A stretch of DNA of 64,000 nt, taken from the NCBI RefSeq assembly GCF_030254645.1, contig NZ_CP116346.1, forward strand, positions 62,001 to 126,000. Direction: 5' to 3'. How positions within the stretch are numbered: position 1 is the stretch's first letter; every line of letters starts with the position of its first letter. The notes beneath the pieces were generated by a model. That model worked only from the letters and a program-made list of their open reading frames with translations. It ran no database searches and was not told the origin of the DNA. The translations under genes were made by a program, and so were the position numbers. The stretch is from Paucibacter sediminis (GTDB taxonomy: Bacteria; Pseudomonadota; Gammaproteobacteria; Burkholderiales; Burkholderiaceae_C). Positions 44,735-51,944 of this stretch are shown here, piece after piece.

Positions 44735-45436
44735 ATGCCCCATCTCGATTTCTCACTGCTGCTGCAGGGCCAGTACCGCGAGTGGCTGCTCAGCGGTTTC
44801 CTGTTCTCGCTGCAGCTCACCGCCATCACCCTGCTGCTGGCCCTGCCGCTGGCCGTGCTGGTGGCGCTGCTGCGCCTGGCGCCCGCGCGCATCGCGCAGG
44901 CGCTGGGCTTTGCCTATGTGGAGGGGGTGCGCAGCGTGCCCCTGCTGGTGCACATGCTGTTCTGGTACTTCGGTGCCCCCGAGGCCCTGCCCGAGGGCGT
45001 CAAGGCCTGGCTCTACGCTGGCAATATCGAGGCCGCCGCTGCGGTGATCGCCCTCACCATCTACAGCGCCGCCTACATGGCCGAGGACATCCGCTCGGGC
45101 CTGCGCGCCGTGCCCCACACCCAGCTGGACGCGGCGCGCGCGCTGGGCTTCGGCTTCCTGGCCAGCATGCGCCTGGTGATCCTGCCGCAGGCCCTGCGCA
45201 TCACCGTGCCGCCGCTGATCTCGCAGACGCTCAACCTCTGGAAGAACACCAGCATCGCCACCGTGATCGGCGCGGCCGAGCTGATGTACCAGGCCCAGCG
45301 CGTCGAGACCGCCAGCTTCCGCGGCTTCGAGACCTTTGCGGTGGTCACCGCCGGCTACCTGGGCATCTCCCTGCTCATCACCGCGCTGGCCCAGCTCTAC
45401 CAATGGCGCTACCCGGTCAGGCTGCGGGCATCATGA
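44735..45436 (+). CDS. Amino-acid ABC transporter permease 1
   Basis: 233-aa inner-membrane permease of the HisMQ type, about five TM segments. The EAA loop that contacts the ATPase is visible as QLDAARALGFGFLASMRLVILPQALRI, with the family signature LWKNTSIATVIGAAEL. Its stop overlaps the ATG of the next permease (ATGA). Confidence 0.92.
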   Translation: MPHLDFSLLLQGQYREWLLSGFLFSLQLTAITLLLALPLAVLVALLRLAPARIAQALGFAYVEGVRSVPLLVHMLFWYFGAPEALPEGVKAWLYAGNIEAAAAVIALTIYSAAYMAEDIRSGLRAVPHTQLDAARALGFGFLASMRLVILPQALRITVPPLISQTLNLWKNTSIATVIGAAELMYQAQRVETASFRGFETFAVVTAGYLGISLLITALAQLYQWRYPVRLRAS

Positions 45437-46116
45437 GCGAGCTGATCGACACCTACTGGCTCTACTTCCTGGTCGGCCAGTACCCGAACGGCCCGCTGGG
45501 CGGCCTGGCCCTGACCCTGGTGCTGGCCAGCCTGGGCCTGCTGCTGGCCCTGCCGCTGGGCGTGCTGCTGGGCCTGGCGCGCGTGAGCCCGCTGCCCTGG
45601 CTGCGCCTGCCGGTCACCGGCCTGGTGTTCGTGGTGCGCGGCACGCCGCTGCTGATGGTGGTGTTCTGGGCCTATTTCTTCCTGCCCGGCGTCACCGGCC
45701 TCAAGACCAACCAGTTCGCCACCATGCTGGCCGCCCTGGTGCTGTTCGACGCCGCCTACCTGGCCGAGATCGTGCGCGCCGGCCTGCAGGCCCTGCCCAA
45801 GGGCCAGCTGCAGGCGGCGCGTTCGCTGGGCATGAGCTATCCGCAGGCGCTGCGCCTGGTGCTGCTGCCGCAGGCCCTGCGTCACATGCTGCCCTCGCTG
45901 GTGAACCAGTTCGTCTCCACCATCAAGGAGACCTCGCTGGGCACCATCATCGGCCTCTCGGAGCTCTCCTACATCGCCAACCAGATCAACGCCCAGGTGC
46001 TTGTCAAGCCGCTGCAGGTCTACGCCACCCTGGCCGGCAGCTACTTCGTGCTCTGCTTCGGGCTCTCGCGCGTCGCTTATGCGCTGGAGCGCCGGCTCAA
46101 TACACGGGCTGCTTGA
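45433..46116 (+). CDS. Amino-acid ABC transporter permease 2
   Basis: 227-aa HisMQ-type permease partner. EAA loop: LQAARSLGMSYPQALRLVLLPQALRHMLPSLVNQF, then TIKETSLGTIIGLSELSY. Translationally coupled to permease 1. No ATP-binding subunit gene follows: instead a PLP-enzyme remnant and then an opposite-strand permease gene. The transporter must borrow an ATPase or has been crippled by a deletion. Confidence 0.92.
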   Translation: MSELIDTYWLYFLVGQYPNGPLGGLALTLVLASLGLLLALPLGVLLGLARVSPLPWLRLPVTGLVFVVRGTPLLMVVFWAYFFLPGVTGLKTNQFATMLAALVLFDAAYLAEIVRAGLQALPKGQLQAARSLGMSYPQALRLVLLPQALRHMLPSLVNQFVSTIKETSLGTIIGLSELSYIANQINAQVLVKPLQVYATLAGSYFVLCFGLSRVAYALERRLNTRAA

Positions 46117-46215
46117 CGCGGCGCGCGCGCACCCCGTCGGCCTGCAACTCTCGATCGGCATCGAGCACATCCCGATCTGCTGGCCGATCTGGAGCAGGCG
46201 CTGGCCGCGGTCTGA
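46117..46215 (+). pseudogene. 3' remnant of a Cys/Met-metabolism PLP-dependent enzyme gene, frameshifted
   Basis: Right after the permease stop, one frame reads AARAHPVGLQLSIGIEHI. From 46174 a second frame reads DLLADLEQALAAV and then stops at 46215. Joined, they form the conserved C-terminus of the cystathionine gamma-synthase/beta-lyase family (R/QLSIGIEH.xDLxADLEQAL). Restoring one G after ATC at 46171 would reconnect them as EHIADLLADL, so a single-base loss is inferred. The rest of the gene is missing: only about 33 codons survive. Confidence 0.6.
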
Positions 46216-46243
46216 GCGGCAGCCGGCGGTGGGCCGGCCTCGC

Positions 46244-47617
46244 TCAGCCCGCGCGGCGGCGCAGCGGCCACATCAGCAGCGCCCCCAGCAGCAGCACGCC
46301 CACGCCCACCACTGCGCCCGCCTTCACATAGACGAGGCTGGACCACAGCACATAGGCGCTGCTGGCCGCAAAGGCGAGCGGCAACCAGGGATAGAGCGGC
46401 ACCCTGAAGGGCCGCGGCGCATCCGGCTCACGCCGGCGCAGCACCATCAGGGCCAGGGCGCTGAGCGTCATGAAGAACCAGTAGACCGGCGAGAGATAGT
46501 CCACCATGGTGGCAAAGCCGCCACGCGTGAGCGTGCCGAAGCCCACCAGGGCCAGGGCCACCCCGCTGGTGGCCAGCACCGCCGCGGTGGGCGTGCCGCG
46601 CCGGTGGTTCCATTGCCCCAGCTTGAGCTCGGCCGCCAGATCGCGCGCCGCCGCATAGGTGGTGCGCGGGCCGGCGATCAGGATCGCGTTCATCACCGAG
46701 AGCGCCGTGAGCGTCACCACGCCCACCATCAGCAGCTCGCCCGGCCGGCCGAAGCAGGCCCGCATCAGCTGCGCCGCCGGCGCCTCGCTGTACGCCAGCC
46801 CGTCCAGGCCCAGCACGCGCAGGTAGGCCCAGTTGGCCAGCAGATAGAGGCCCATCACCAGGCCCAGGCCCAGCAGCAGCGCGCGCACGATGCCGCGCTG
46901 CGGATCGCGCATCTCGGCCGAGAGCGTAGCCGCGTCGCTCCAGCCGCCATAGGCCAGGAACACGAACACCAGGGCCATGCCCCAGTCCTGCCGCGCCGGG
47001 TCGGCCACCGCCAGCGGCGTGAGCGGCGCATGGCCGGCCAGCACCTCGCTGCCCGCCCCCAGGCCCAGCGCCAGCAGGCCCGCCAGCACCACCAGCATCA
47101 GCCCCAGCTGGGTGCCCAGGCCCACCTGCACGCCCAGCAGGTTGAGGCCGGTGAGCAGCACGATCAGCCCGGCCGCCAGCAGCGCGCTGGCGTACGGCCC
47201 CAGCCAGGGCGAAAGGTCCACCACCTGGGCCAGGTAGTCGCCGAACACAAAGGCCAGCAGCGCCATCGAGCCCGTATGGATGACGGCAAAGCGCGACCAG
47301 GCGAACAGAAAGCCCAGCGGGTGGCCATAGGCGCGGCGCAGGAAGTGATAGTCGCCGCCCGGATCCGGAAACGCCGCCGCCAGCTCGGCAAAGCACAGCG
47401 CGCCGATGAAGGACAGCAGGCCGCCGAAGGCCCAGGCCAGGTAGAGCGCCTGGTCGCCCGCCAGCGCCTGCGCCACCATCGGCGAGGTCTTGAAGATCCC
47501 CGCACCCACCACCATGCCCACGCACAGCGCCACGGCATGGCGCGCGTCGAGGCGGCGCTCGGGCAGCAGCAGGGTCGGGTCTTGCGCAGGGGTGGAGGAT
47601 GAAGAAGATGAAGGCAT
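46244..47617 (-). CDS. APC-family amino-acid permease
   Basis: 457-aa, about 12-TM transporter of the amino acid-polyamine-organocation family. N-terminal motif ARHAVALCVGMVVGAGIFKTSPMVAQALAG (the GAGIF of TM1), FAELAAAFPDPGGDYHFLRRAYG, and VFVFLAYGGWSDAATLSAEMRDPQRGI around TM6. The start (MPSSSSSS) follows a Ser-rich leader. Substrate probably an amino acid; it may be a LAT/YkfD-like exchanger. It closes the ABC/PLP remnant segment from the other strand. Confidence 0.88.
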   Translation of the reverse strand: MPSSSSSSTPAQDPTLLLPERRLDARHAVALCVGMVVGAGIFKTSPMVAQALAGDQALYLAWAFGGLLSFIGALCFAELAAAFPDPGGDYHFLRRAYGHPLGFLFAWSRFAVIHTGSMALLAFVFGDYLAQVVDLSPWLGPYASALLAAGLIVLLTGLNLLGVQVGLGTQLGLMLVVLAGLLALGLGAGSEVLAGHAPLTPLAVADPARQDWGMALVFVFLAYGGWSDAATLSAEMRDPQRGIVRALLLGLGLVMGLYLLANWAYLRVLGLDGLAYSEAPAAQLMRACFGRPGELLMVGVVTLTALSVMNAILIAGPRTTYAAARDLAAELKLGQWNHRRGTPTAAVLATSGVALALVGFGTLTRGGFATMVDYLSPVYWFFMTLSALALMVLRRREPDAPRPFRVPLYPWLPLAFAASSAYVLWSSLVYVKAGAVVGVGVLLLGALLMWPLRRRAG

Positions 47618-47940
47618 CAAGCCGCGCCGCAGGGTGCAAAGCCGCGATGCTAAACGCCAGCGGGGCGCGGCGGGCCGGCGGCAAGGCCGCCAAGGCCAGC
47701 GGCGGCGACATTGCCCCCCACTGCGGGGCGATTGACGTGCCACGGTCCTGCGCCTCCAATCCCGGCCATCCAAGCCATTCACTGGATAACGGCTCCGGCA
47801 CGCGCATACCCTGAGACCGCAGTTGGCTTCAACGGCGAAACTTACAAGGTGCCGGATTTCGCAATCTGATCATGCTGTACAAATTGACTGCCAATCACCA
47901 ACGAATCAAGGATGGGCGCGGCCTGCAGCGCGGCCACATG
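47618..47940. other. Gene-free stretch where an integron integrase would be expected
   Basis: 323 bp with no supported gene. The first half is GC-rich, like the chromosome; from about 47820 the composition becomes A/T-richer. In integrons intI lies next to attI and is read away from it, so this is its expected position; no integrase start or Tyr-recombinase motif can be found in any frame. A promoter-like TTGACT (47884-47889) with a weak AAGGAT 18 bp downstream points into the cassettes and could be a degraded Pc promoter. The APC permease promoter must also lie here. Confidence 0.5.
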
Positions 47941-48006
47941 TCCGATGTTAGGGAGACAGCCGCCGGTGTTATGCAGCAAAACTGCGCCCTACAACCAAGT
48001 TAGGCC
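47941..48006 (+). other. Integron attI site resembling class 1 attI
   Basis: The segment carries two GTTA-type direct repeats (GTTAGGGAG at 47947 and GTTATGCAGC at 47968), followed by GCCCTACAACCAAGTTAGGCC. From memory, class 1 attI1 has GATGTTATGGAGCAGC, GATGTTACGCAGCAG and GCCCTAAAACAAAGTTAGGC in the same order and nearly the same spacing. The crossover is expected between G and T of GTTAGGCC (47999/48000). The first cassette starts right there. Confidence 0.75.
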
Positions 48007-48053
48007 ACAAGAATTCACCCCGCGTTCGTCCTCGCTCCCTCAATCCGATTCAA

Positions 48054-48992
48054 ATGACCACTCGCCTCGTTCGCGCACTCACTGATGCTTATGTTGCTGC
48101 TGAAGCTGCAGGTATCGAAGATCAAGCGCTCTCGAAGTCGATCTCCGACATCTTCCTGGCCAATCATCTTGGGCACAGATTGCTACCAGGGGGGCAGGGT
48201 GCAGATGCGATCGACAGCGATGGAAATCACTACGAATACAAGTGCAACACCGGGAATCGTGTTCAGTGCATCTTCAATCTTGGAGCGAATCGCGGCCTTG
48301 ATACGAACATCAGGCACGTGCGCGCCAAGTTTGCAGGCATTGAGGGCATCTACTACGCACAGTTGGCGTGGGGTCAAGTCGGGCAGGTCGCATACATCCC
48401 TACCCGATACTTCCTGCCCGCCCTCGAACAACACATCGAGAACAGCGTGCGAGGCGGGCTACTTGCATGGAATCTTCCGTGGGAATCTTTCCTCCGGCTG
48501 CAAGGTACGCGACTGGTCCAAGGCTCGCTGGTTCCAACCTATCCCAATGTCGCTACGCCGCTACTCAACGCTCACCTCGAAGCGCAGCGCCTGGGACTGG
48601 ACATGGGCCTGTTCGCAAAGGGTGCTCACAACCACCTCTTTCTCGCGCAACGCGAAGGTCATCGGATTCCCGTGGGAGGCCATCAAGGACACGATGCGGT
48701 GGATGACGCCGGCGGCTACGAGTACAAGATTTCAATGGCAGGTATCTACAACTTTCACTTCGGTGCGCGAAAGTCAGAGCAAGAGAACCGCGCTCTGATC
48801 AGTGCCAAGTGCAACGGAATAGTTGCCGCGTACTGTGCTGAACGGACTTACGCTAGGCTCACAACTATCTATCGAATACCTGCGGAACCGTTACTACGCC
48901 TACTGCTGGCTAGGGAGCGCGCGACGGGAGGGGGGCAAATGAATCTGCAAATCCCCAAGAGTGAATTGAGGCCGTTCCGTACATTTCCGTGA
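48054..48992 (+). CDS. Cassette protein with two tandem PD-(D/E)xK nuclease-like repeats
   Basis: 312-aa protein in the first integron cassette, of no family I can name. It is an internal duplication. Repeat 1 (~40-125): GHR, QGADAID, YEYK, FNLGA, AKFAGI, YIP. Repeat 2 (~202-282): GHR, QGHDAVD, YEYK, FHFGA, AKCNGI, YRIP. Each has Asp and ExK in nuclease spacing: D51 with E61-x-K63, and D214 with E223-x-K225. GHR-to-EYK spacing is 21 residues in both. This suggests a single-chain pseudodimeric endonuclease, possibly restriction-like. No methyltransferase gene is adjacent. Codon use and GC are unlike the flanking chromosome. Confidence 0.7.
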   Translation: MTTRLVRALTDAYVAAEAAGIEDQALSKSISDIFLANHLGHRLLPGGQGADAIDSDGNHYEYKCNTGNRVQCIFNLGANRGLDTNIRHVRAKFAGIEGIYYAQLAWGQVGQVAYIPTRYFLPALEQHIENSVRGGLLAWNLPWESFLRLQGTRLVQGSLVPTYPNVATPLLNAHLEAQRLGLDMGLFAKGAHNHLFLAQREGHRIPVGGHQGHDAVDDAGGYEYKISMAGIYNFHFGARKSEQENRALISAKCNGIVAAYCAERTYARLTTIYRIPAEPLLRLLLARERATGGGQMNLQIPKSELRPFRTFP

Positions 48993-49012
48993 CATTCGGC
49001 ACCGCCGCTTGT

Positions 49013-49125
49013 GGCCTAACCCCTCGCTCGACCGGACCCGCAACGGCATGCCACCGCCGGGCCTCATTTCATTCTGGCCCTGCGGCGTCCTGCCGTCGCG
49101 GGACGGTTAGCTCAAACGTTAGGCC
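49013..49125 (+). other. attC recombination site 1
   Basis: It begins GGCCTAAC (49013-49020) and ends AAACGTTAGGCC (GTTAGGCC 49118-49125), the inverted core sites of an attC (RYYYAAC ... GTTRRRY). The 113-bp body has imperfect dyad symmetry. Its left end is the exact complement of the first cassette's own left boundary GTTAGGCC at 47999, as expected for a genuine cassette spanning 48000 to about 49118. Confidence 0.8.
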
Positions 49126-49135
49126 GCTAGGACAA

Positions 49136-49573
49136 ATGATGCTCACGTACGGGCCACCTGAGCGGGTGTATGCCGAGAACGAGTGGTACGACGGGCCACG
49201 CGCTGGCGTCGCTGACGTCAACGGAAGGCCACACCGATTCAAGTCGCTATTTGACGAGGGGGAAGATCAATACCTTGGGACCTTCCTGGTCTGGCCGATA
49301 GATCGAGTAGTGGTCGAACTGGAACAGGAGCAGTGGCGCATATTTGCTGCCTGGAATGCACTCTATGAGGCTGGAGAGGCAACAACCGACTCGCACCCTG
49401 GTCACGGTGGGAAGAGCGTGCGTTGGGACGAGATCGAGCTCCTCCTCAAATCCAGCAGAACCGAAGTACCGCCGCTTGCTCAACGCGCGCTGGCTGAGCT
49501 CGCTCACCTCGATAGCGAGGTCCGCTATCCTCCTTCTGGTCCCGCCTACACGCTAAGTTGGAGGATCTTGTGA
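49136..49573 (+). CDS. Integron cassette protein of unknown function (second cassette)
   Basis: 145-aa soluble protein, not recognised. The start is taken at the first of two consecutive ATGs, 11 nt after the attC1 boundary; ATG positions close to the boundary are typical of cassettes. The N-terminal half resembles a small beta-barrel enzyme or binding fold (YGPPERVYAENEWYDGPRAGVADVNGRPHRF, DEGEDQYLGTFLVWPI). Acidic overall, with no catalytic motif assigned. A frame extension upstream crosses the attC and is not used. Confidence 0.7.
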   Translation: MMLTYGPPERVYAENEWYDGPRAGVADVNGRPHRFKSLFDEGEDQYLGTFLVWPIDRVVVELEQEQWRIFAAWNALYEAGEATTDSHPGHGGKSVRWDEIELLLKSSRTEVPPLAQRALAELAHLDSEVRYPPSGPAYTLSWRIL

Positions 49574-49594
49574 GCACCTTCTCATGCACACAGC

Positions 49595-49665
49595 GGCCTA
49601 ACCAGTCGCTCGAGCCGACTCGCCTCGGCAGGCCGCCGCTCTCGACCCAGCTTCAACGTTAGAAC
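49595..49665 (+). other. attC recombination site 2
   Basis: GGCCTAAC at 49595-49602 and GTTAGAAC at 49658-49665 bound a 71-bp site with the inner CTCGAGC and CTTCAAC elements expected of a short attC. The left end matches, by complement, the boundary GTTAGGCC that opens the second cassette, confirming the cassette unit. Confidence 0.8.
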
Positions 49666-49670
49666 TTGCA

Positions 49671-50033
49671 ATGAGCACCCCTTGGCCTCGCGCGAGCTAC
49701 TTCAACGACGGAACGGCGGCAGCTCGTCACGCAATGGAGGACCTCGAGCTGGTCGAGCGAGCAAACTGGCTTGAGCTGTATCGCCGCAAGTCTGACGACT
49801 CCTACTGGCGGCTCACAGCCGCTGAGAAATATGAGCAGCGATTTCTCATTCGAATCGAGAACGTTCAAGGATGGTCCTCATTTGATTCGGCTCCATTGGA
49901 GCGGCAACTGTTGCTTGAGCGGCGCGGTGGTCTCGGCAAGGAAGCATGCATCACCCAAGGTTGCAGCCAGCCGGTTGTACTGGGCTCAGCCTTCTGTCTG
50001 GAACACACCTACGAGAGAGGTGTACGCAAGTGA
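49671..50033 (+). CDS. Integron cassette protein with C-terminal Cys/His cluster (third cassette)
   Basis: 120-aa protein starting 6 nt after the attC2 end. The N-terminal two thirds are acidic and aromatic without a recognised family. The C-terminus has CITQGC ... FCLEH (C-x4-C-x10-C-x2-H), resembling a small zinc-binding knuckle common in uncharacterised bacterial proteins. Function unknown; its position between matched attC sites makes it a real cassette ORF. Confidence 0.7.
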   Translation: MSTPWPRASYFNDGTAAARHAMEDLELVERANWLELYRRKSDDSYWRLTAAEKYEQRFLIRIENVQGWSSFDSAPLERQLLLERRGGLGKEACITQGCSQPVVLGSAFCLEHTYERGVRK

Positions 50034-50095
50034 GTTCTAACCCCTCCGTCAAGGAGACCCGCCCGCCGCAGGTCCCTTATGTTGAACGTCAGAAC
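50034..50095 (+). other. attC recombination site 3
   Basis: GTTCTAAC (50034-50041) and GTTGAACGTCAGAAC (to 50095) frame a ~62-bp site. The left end is the perfect complement of GTTAGAAC, which opens the third cassette at 49658. That is how a circular cassette closes its attC. The right core has one mismatch (GTC for GTT). Confidence 0.72.
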
Positions 50096-50107
50096 ACAGG
50101 CGGCAAA

Positions 50108-50494
50108 TTGACTTCAATCGAACGAGCGCTTCTAGCAATACCCGTCGCATCTGTCCTCGTGGCTTGCTCCACCACCGGCGGATCTCATGAAAGCACTGCA
50201 ACTATTGGCAAGGTACTAGAGAAGCACGCGGCATCAGCTGCGGCAGTCTCGGGCACATATGTGCAAGGCAGTCATAACCCGCTGCACAGTCTCGTTGCCA
50301 CCTTGACGGCAGAACCTGCGCACACGATCTATGTGATCCAGACTGCGAACGGCGCAAAGCGCTATGTCCGTGAACGGGTTGCGTTCGACCTCGGCGCCTG
50401 CGTCGAAGTGATGACGGCGAAAGAGAGAGTAGGCGAGGAGTCTTGGAAACTCGGTGAGGCGGTGCTACGGGCTTCCAATGCCTGCGGCGCCTAA
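50108..50494 (+). CDS. Cassette-encoded small lipoprotein, probable TTG start
   Basis: 128-aa predicted lipoprotein. The frame has no ATG at the right place; TTG at 50108 gives MTSIERALLAIPVASVLVAC, a short signal with lipobox. The mature part has two Cys (GACVEVM, SNACGA), probably disulfide-forming, and strands such as AHTIYVIQTANGAKRYVRERVAF. Function unknown. The reading depends on the non-ATG start, so initiation further upstream inside attC3 is an alternative. Confidence 0.55.
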   Translation: MTSIERALLAIPVASVLVACSTTGGSHESTATIGKVLEKHAASAAAVSGTYVQGSHNPLHSLVATLTAEPAHTIYVIQTANGAKRYVRERVAFDLGACVEVMTAKERVGEESWKLGEAVLRASNACGA

Positions 50495-50499
50495 TCTGT

Positions 50500-50565
50500 G
50501 CCCTAACCTGTCGCTCGATCCGCTGGCCCTCGGCGAGCCTCAGGTCTCGGCTCAACGCAATCGCC
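50500..50565 (+). other. Degenerate attC site 4
   Basis: GCCCTAAC CTGTCGCTCGA at the left resembles attC1 and attC2. The right end GCTCAACGCAATCGCC has lost the GTTRRRY core (GCAATCGC instead). It is a decayed site that probably marks the end of the mobile part of the array. Confidence 0.5.
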
Positions 50566-50598
50566 CGGCCTCGTGAAGACCACAACTTCGAGAGACTC

Positions 50599-50970
50599 AT
50601 GTTTGATCACGTCGTATTTGGCGTCAGCGACTACGCGGCAGCTCGGGATTTCTTCATCAAGGCGCTCGAACCGCTGGGTGTAGCTGTTGTCTCGGAGGGA
50701 CCGCTCGGCGTCGAGCTTTGCCGCCCGAATAGTCAATCCTCTTTGTGCATTCGCCGAGTGGAGGAAAAGGCAACGCATCTCCATTTGGCCTTCACTGCCG
50801 AGAATCGCAAGCAGGTCCAAGATTTCTACCGCGCCGCTCTTGAGGCAGGAGGCAAAGACAATGGTGCGCCTGGTCTTCGCCCGCAATACCACGCAAACTA
50901 CTACGCGGCCTTCGTCACGGGCCCTGACGGGCACAACATCGAGGCGGTTTGCCATGAGCCCGAGGCCTAG
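50599..50970 (+). CDS. VOC-superfamily (glyoxalase/bleomycin-resistance fold) protein
   Basis: 123-aa vicinal-oxygen-chelate protein: MFDHVVFGVSDYAAARDFFIKALEPLG at the N-terminus, HLHLAFTAENR in the middle and YYAAFVTGPDGHNIEAVCHEPE at the C-terminus, giving the usual His/Glu metal positions. Length is typical of one VOC module that dimerises. Substrate unknown. It lies in the decaying part of the cassette array. Confidence 0.88.
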   Translation: MFDHVVFGVSDYAAARDFFIKALEPLGVAVVSEGPLGVELCRPNSQSSLCIRRVEEKATHLHLAFTAENRKQVQDFYRAALEAGGKDNGAPGLRPQYHANYYAAFVTGPDGHNIEAVCHEPEA

Positions 50971-50990
50971 CCAATCGCCCGAGCCGACTC
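50964..50990 (+). other. 5' half of an attC site (remnant)
   Basis: These 27 bp, from GGCCTAGCC to GAGCCGACTC, match the first 27 bp of attC2 (49595-49621) at 24 positions. The attC then stops abruptly and the ribosome-binding site of the next VOC gene begins. A matching 3' half is found at 51438-51477. Confidence 0.55.
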
Positions 50991-51003
50991 AAAGGAGATT
51001 GGC

Positions 51004-51405
51004 ATGATCAACCAAGTTTTCCTGACCCTCCCTGTCGCCGACCTCCAGCGATCCGTCGCGTTCTTCAAGGCGCTTGGCTTTGCCCACAACCCGCAGTTCA
51101 GCGACGACACGGCAGCATGCATGGTCATCAACGACACGCTGTCTGTCATGTTGGGCACGCATGCAAAGTTTCGCGAGTTCACACCCAAGGCCGTTTGCGA
51201 CACCAGCCAGGCCGTCGAGGTACTGATCTCGCTCAGCTGCGACAGTCGCGAACGGGTGGATGAGCTGGTCTCGAAGGCGCTTGCTGCGGGCGGCACGACC
51301 TACGACAAGCCGGAGGACTTCGGGTTCATGTACACGCACAGCTTCCTGGACCTGGACGGACATGGGTGGGGCTTGCTGCACATGAGCGCACAGCCTGCGC
51401 CATAG
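51004..51405 (+). CDS. VOC-superfamily protein (YdeR-type)
   Basis: 133-aa VOC protein: MINQVFLTLPVADLQRSVAFFKALGFAHNPQFSDD, then LSVMLGTHAKFREF and SFLDLDGHGWGLLHM at the end with the metal-binding Glu position replaced by the His of LLHM. This LPVADLxRS subgroup is common and uncharacterised. It has an AAAGGAGATT ribosome-binding site. It lies between the two halves of an attC, so it may be a secondary insertion. Confidence 0.88.
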   Translation: MINQVFLTLPVADLQRSVAFFKALGFAHNPQFSDDTAACMVINDTLSVMLGTHAKFREFTPKAVCDTSQAVEVLISLSCDSRERVDELVSKALAAGGTTYDKPEDFGFMYTHSFLDLDGHGWGLLHMSAQPAP

Positions 51406-51437
51406 CGATTTCGATTCCTCGCGCTAGGGCAAATGGT

Positions 51438-51477
51438 GGGCCGCCGCTCGTAGTTCAGCACAGCTTCAACCTCAGCC
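51438..51477 (+). other. 3' half of an attC site (remnant)
   Basis: GGGCCGCCGCTC followed by CAGCTTCAACCTCAG resembles the 3' half of attC2 (GGCCGCCGCTC ... CAGCTTCAACGTTAG). Together with 50964-50990 it would make a site of about 67 bp, the length of attC2. Confidence 0.4.
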
Positions 51478-51525
51478 CCTACACGCGCCCTTGCGGTGAC
51501 ACCCAATCCTTGAGAATGGAGCGAT

Positions 51526-51867
51526 ATGGCCAAGTACCTCATCTCCTTCCCCAGCAAGGCCATGGTCGTTCCGGAAGGCGAGTTGGAAGCGGTTGGCCGC
51601 GCCGCGCGCGCCGTGATTGACGAGGCCAAGGCCGCCGGTGTCTACGTCTTCGCCGGCGGGATAGACGAGGCCGTGCCACCGGCGCTCGTCGCGGCGGATG
51701 GCAGGGTGGCCGCGGGCGGCTACCCCTGGGCGCCGACGCTGGACGGCGGGTTCACCGTGCTTGAACTGCTGTCGCGCGAGCAAGCCGTGGCGTGGGCCGC
51801 GCGCATTGCAAAGGCCTGCCGTTGCGATCAGGAGTTGCGCGTCTTCGGATTCGATCCGCGGTCATGA
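51526..51867 (+). CDS. YciI-like (DGPF-type) small protein
   Basis: 113-aa ferredoxin-fold protein of the YCII-related type: MAKYLISFPSKAMVV, then VFAGGIDEAVPPALVAADG and YPWAPTLDGGFTVLELLSREQAVAWAARIAKAC. Such proteins are often linked to sigma factors or small-molecule metabolism; no sigma factor is adjacent here. A short decayed attC-like 3' end (TTCAAACGTCGG near 51907) follows. Confidence 0.75.
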   Translation: MAKYLISFPSKAMVVPEGELEAVGRAARAVIDEAKAAGVYVFAGGIDEAVPPALVAADGRVAAGGYPWAPTLDGGFTVLELLSREQAVAWAARIAKACRCDQELRVFGFDPRS

Positions 51868-51944
51868 GGAACCGGGCTGCACGCGTGGGGCGGCTGGCCC
51901 TCTGCATTCAAACGTCGGTCGGCACCTAGCTCATTCACGATCCT

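Noticed and set aside
47880-47940. Possible short remnant of an integron integrase start on the minus strand.
   Set aside because: The only minus-strand ATG frame here stops after about 14 codons and its translation has no similarity that I can recognise to IntI N-termini.
51880-51930. A further attC between the YciI-like and first DHFR-family genes.
   Set aside because: Only a TTCAAACGTCGG 3' fragment resembles attC; no left core is visible, so it is mentioned but not listed as a site.
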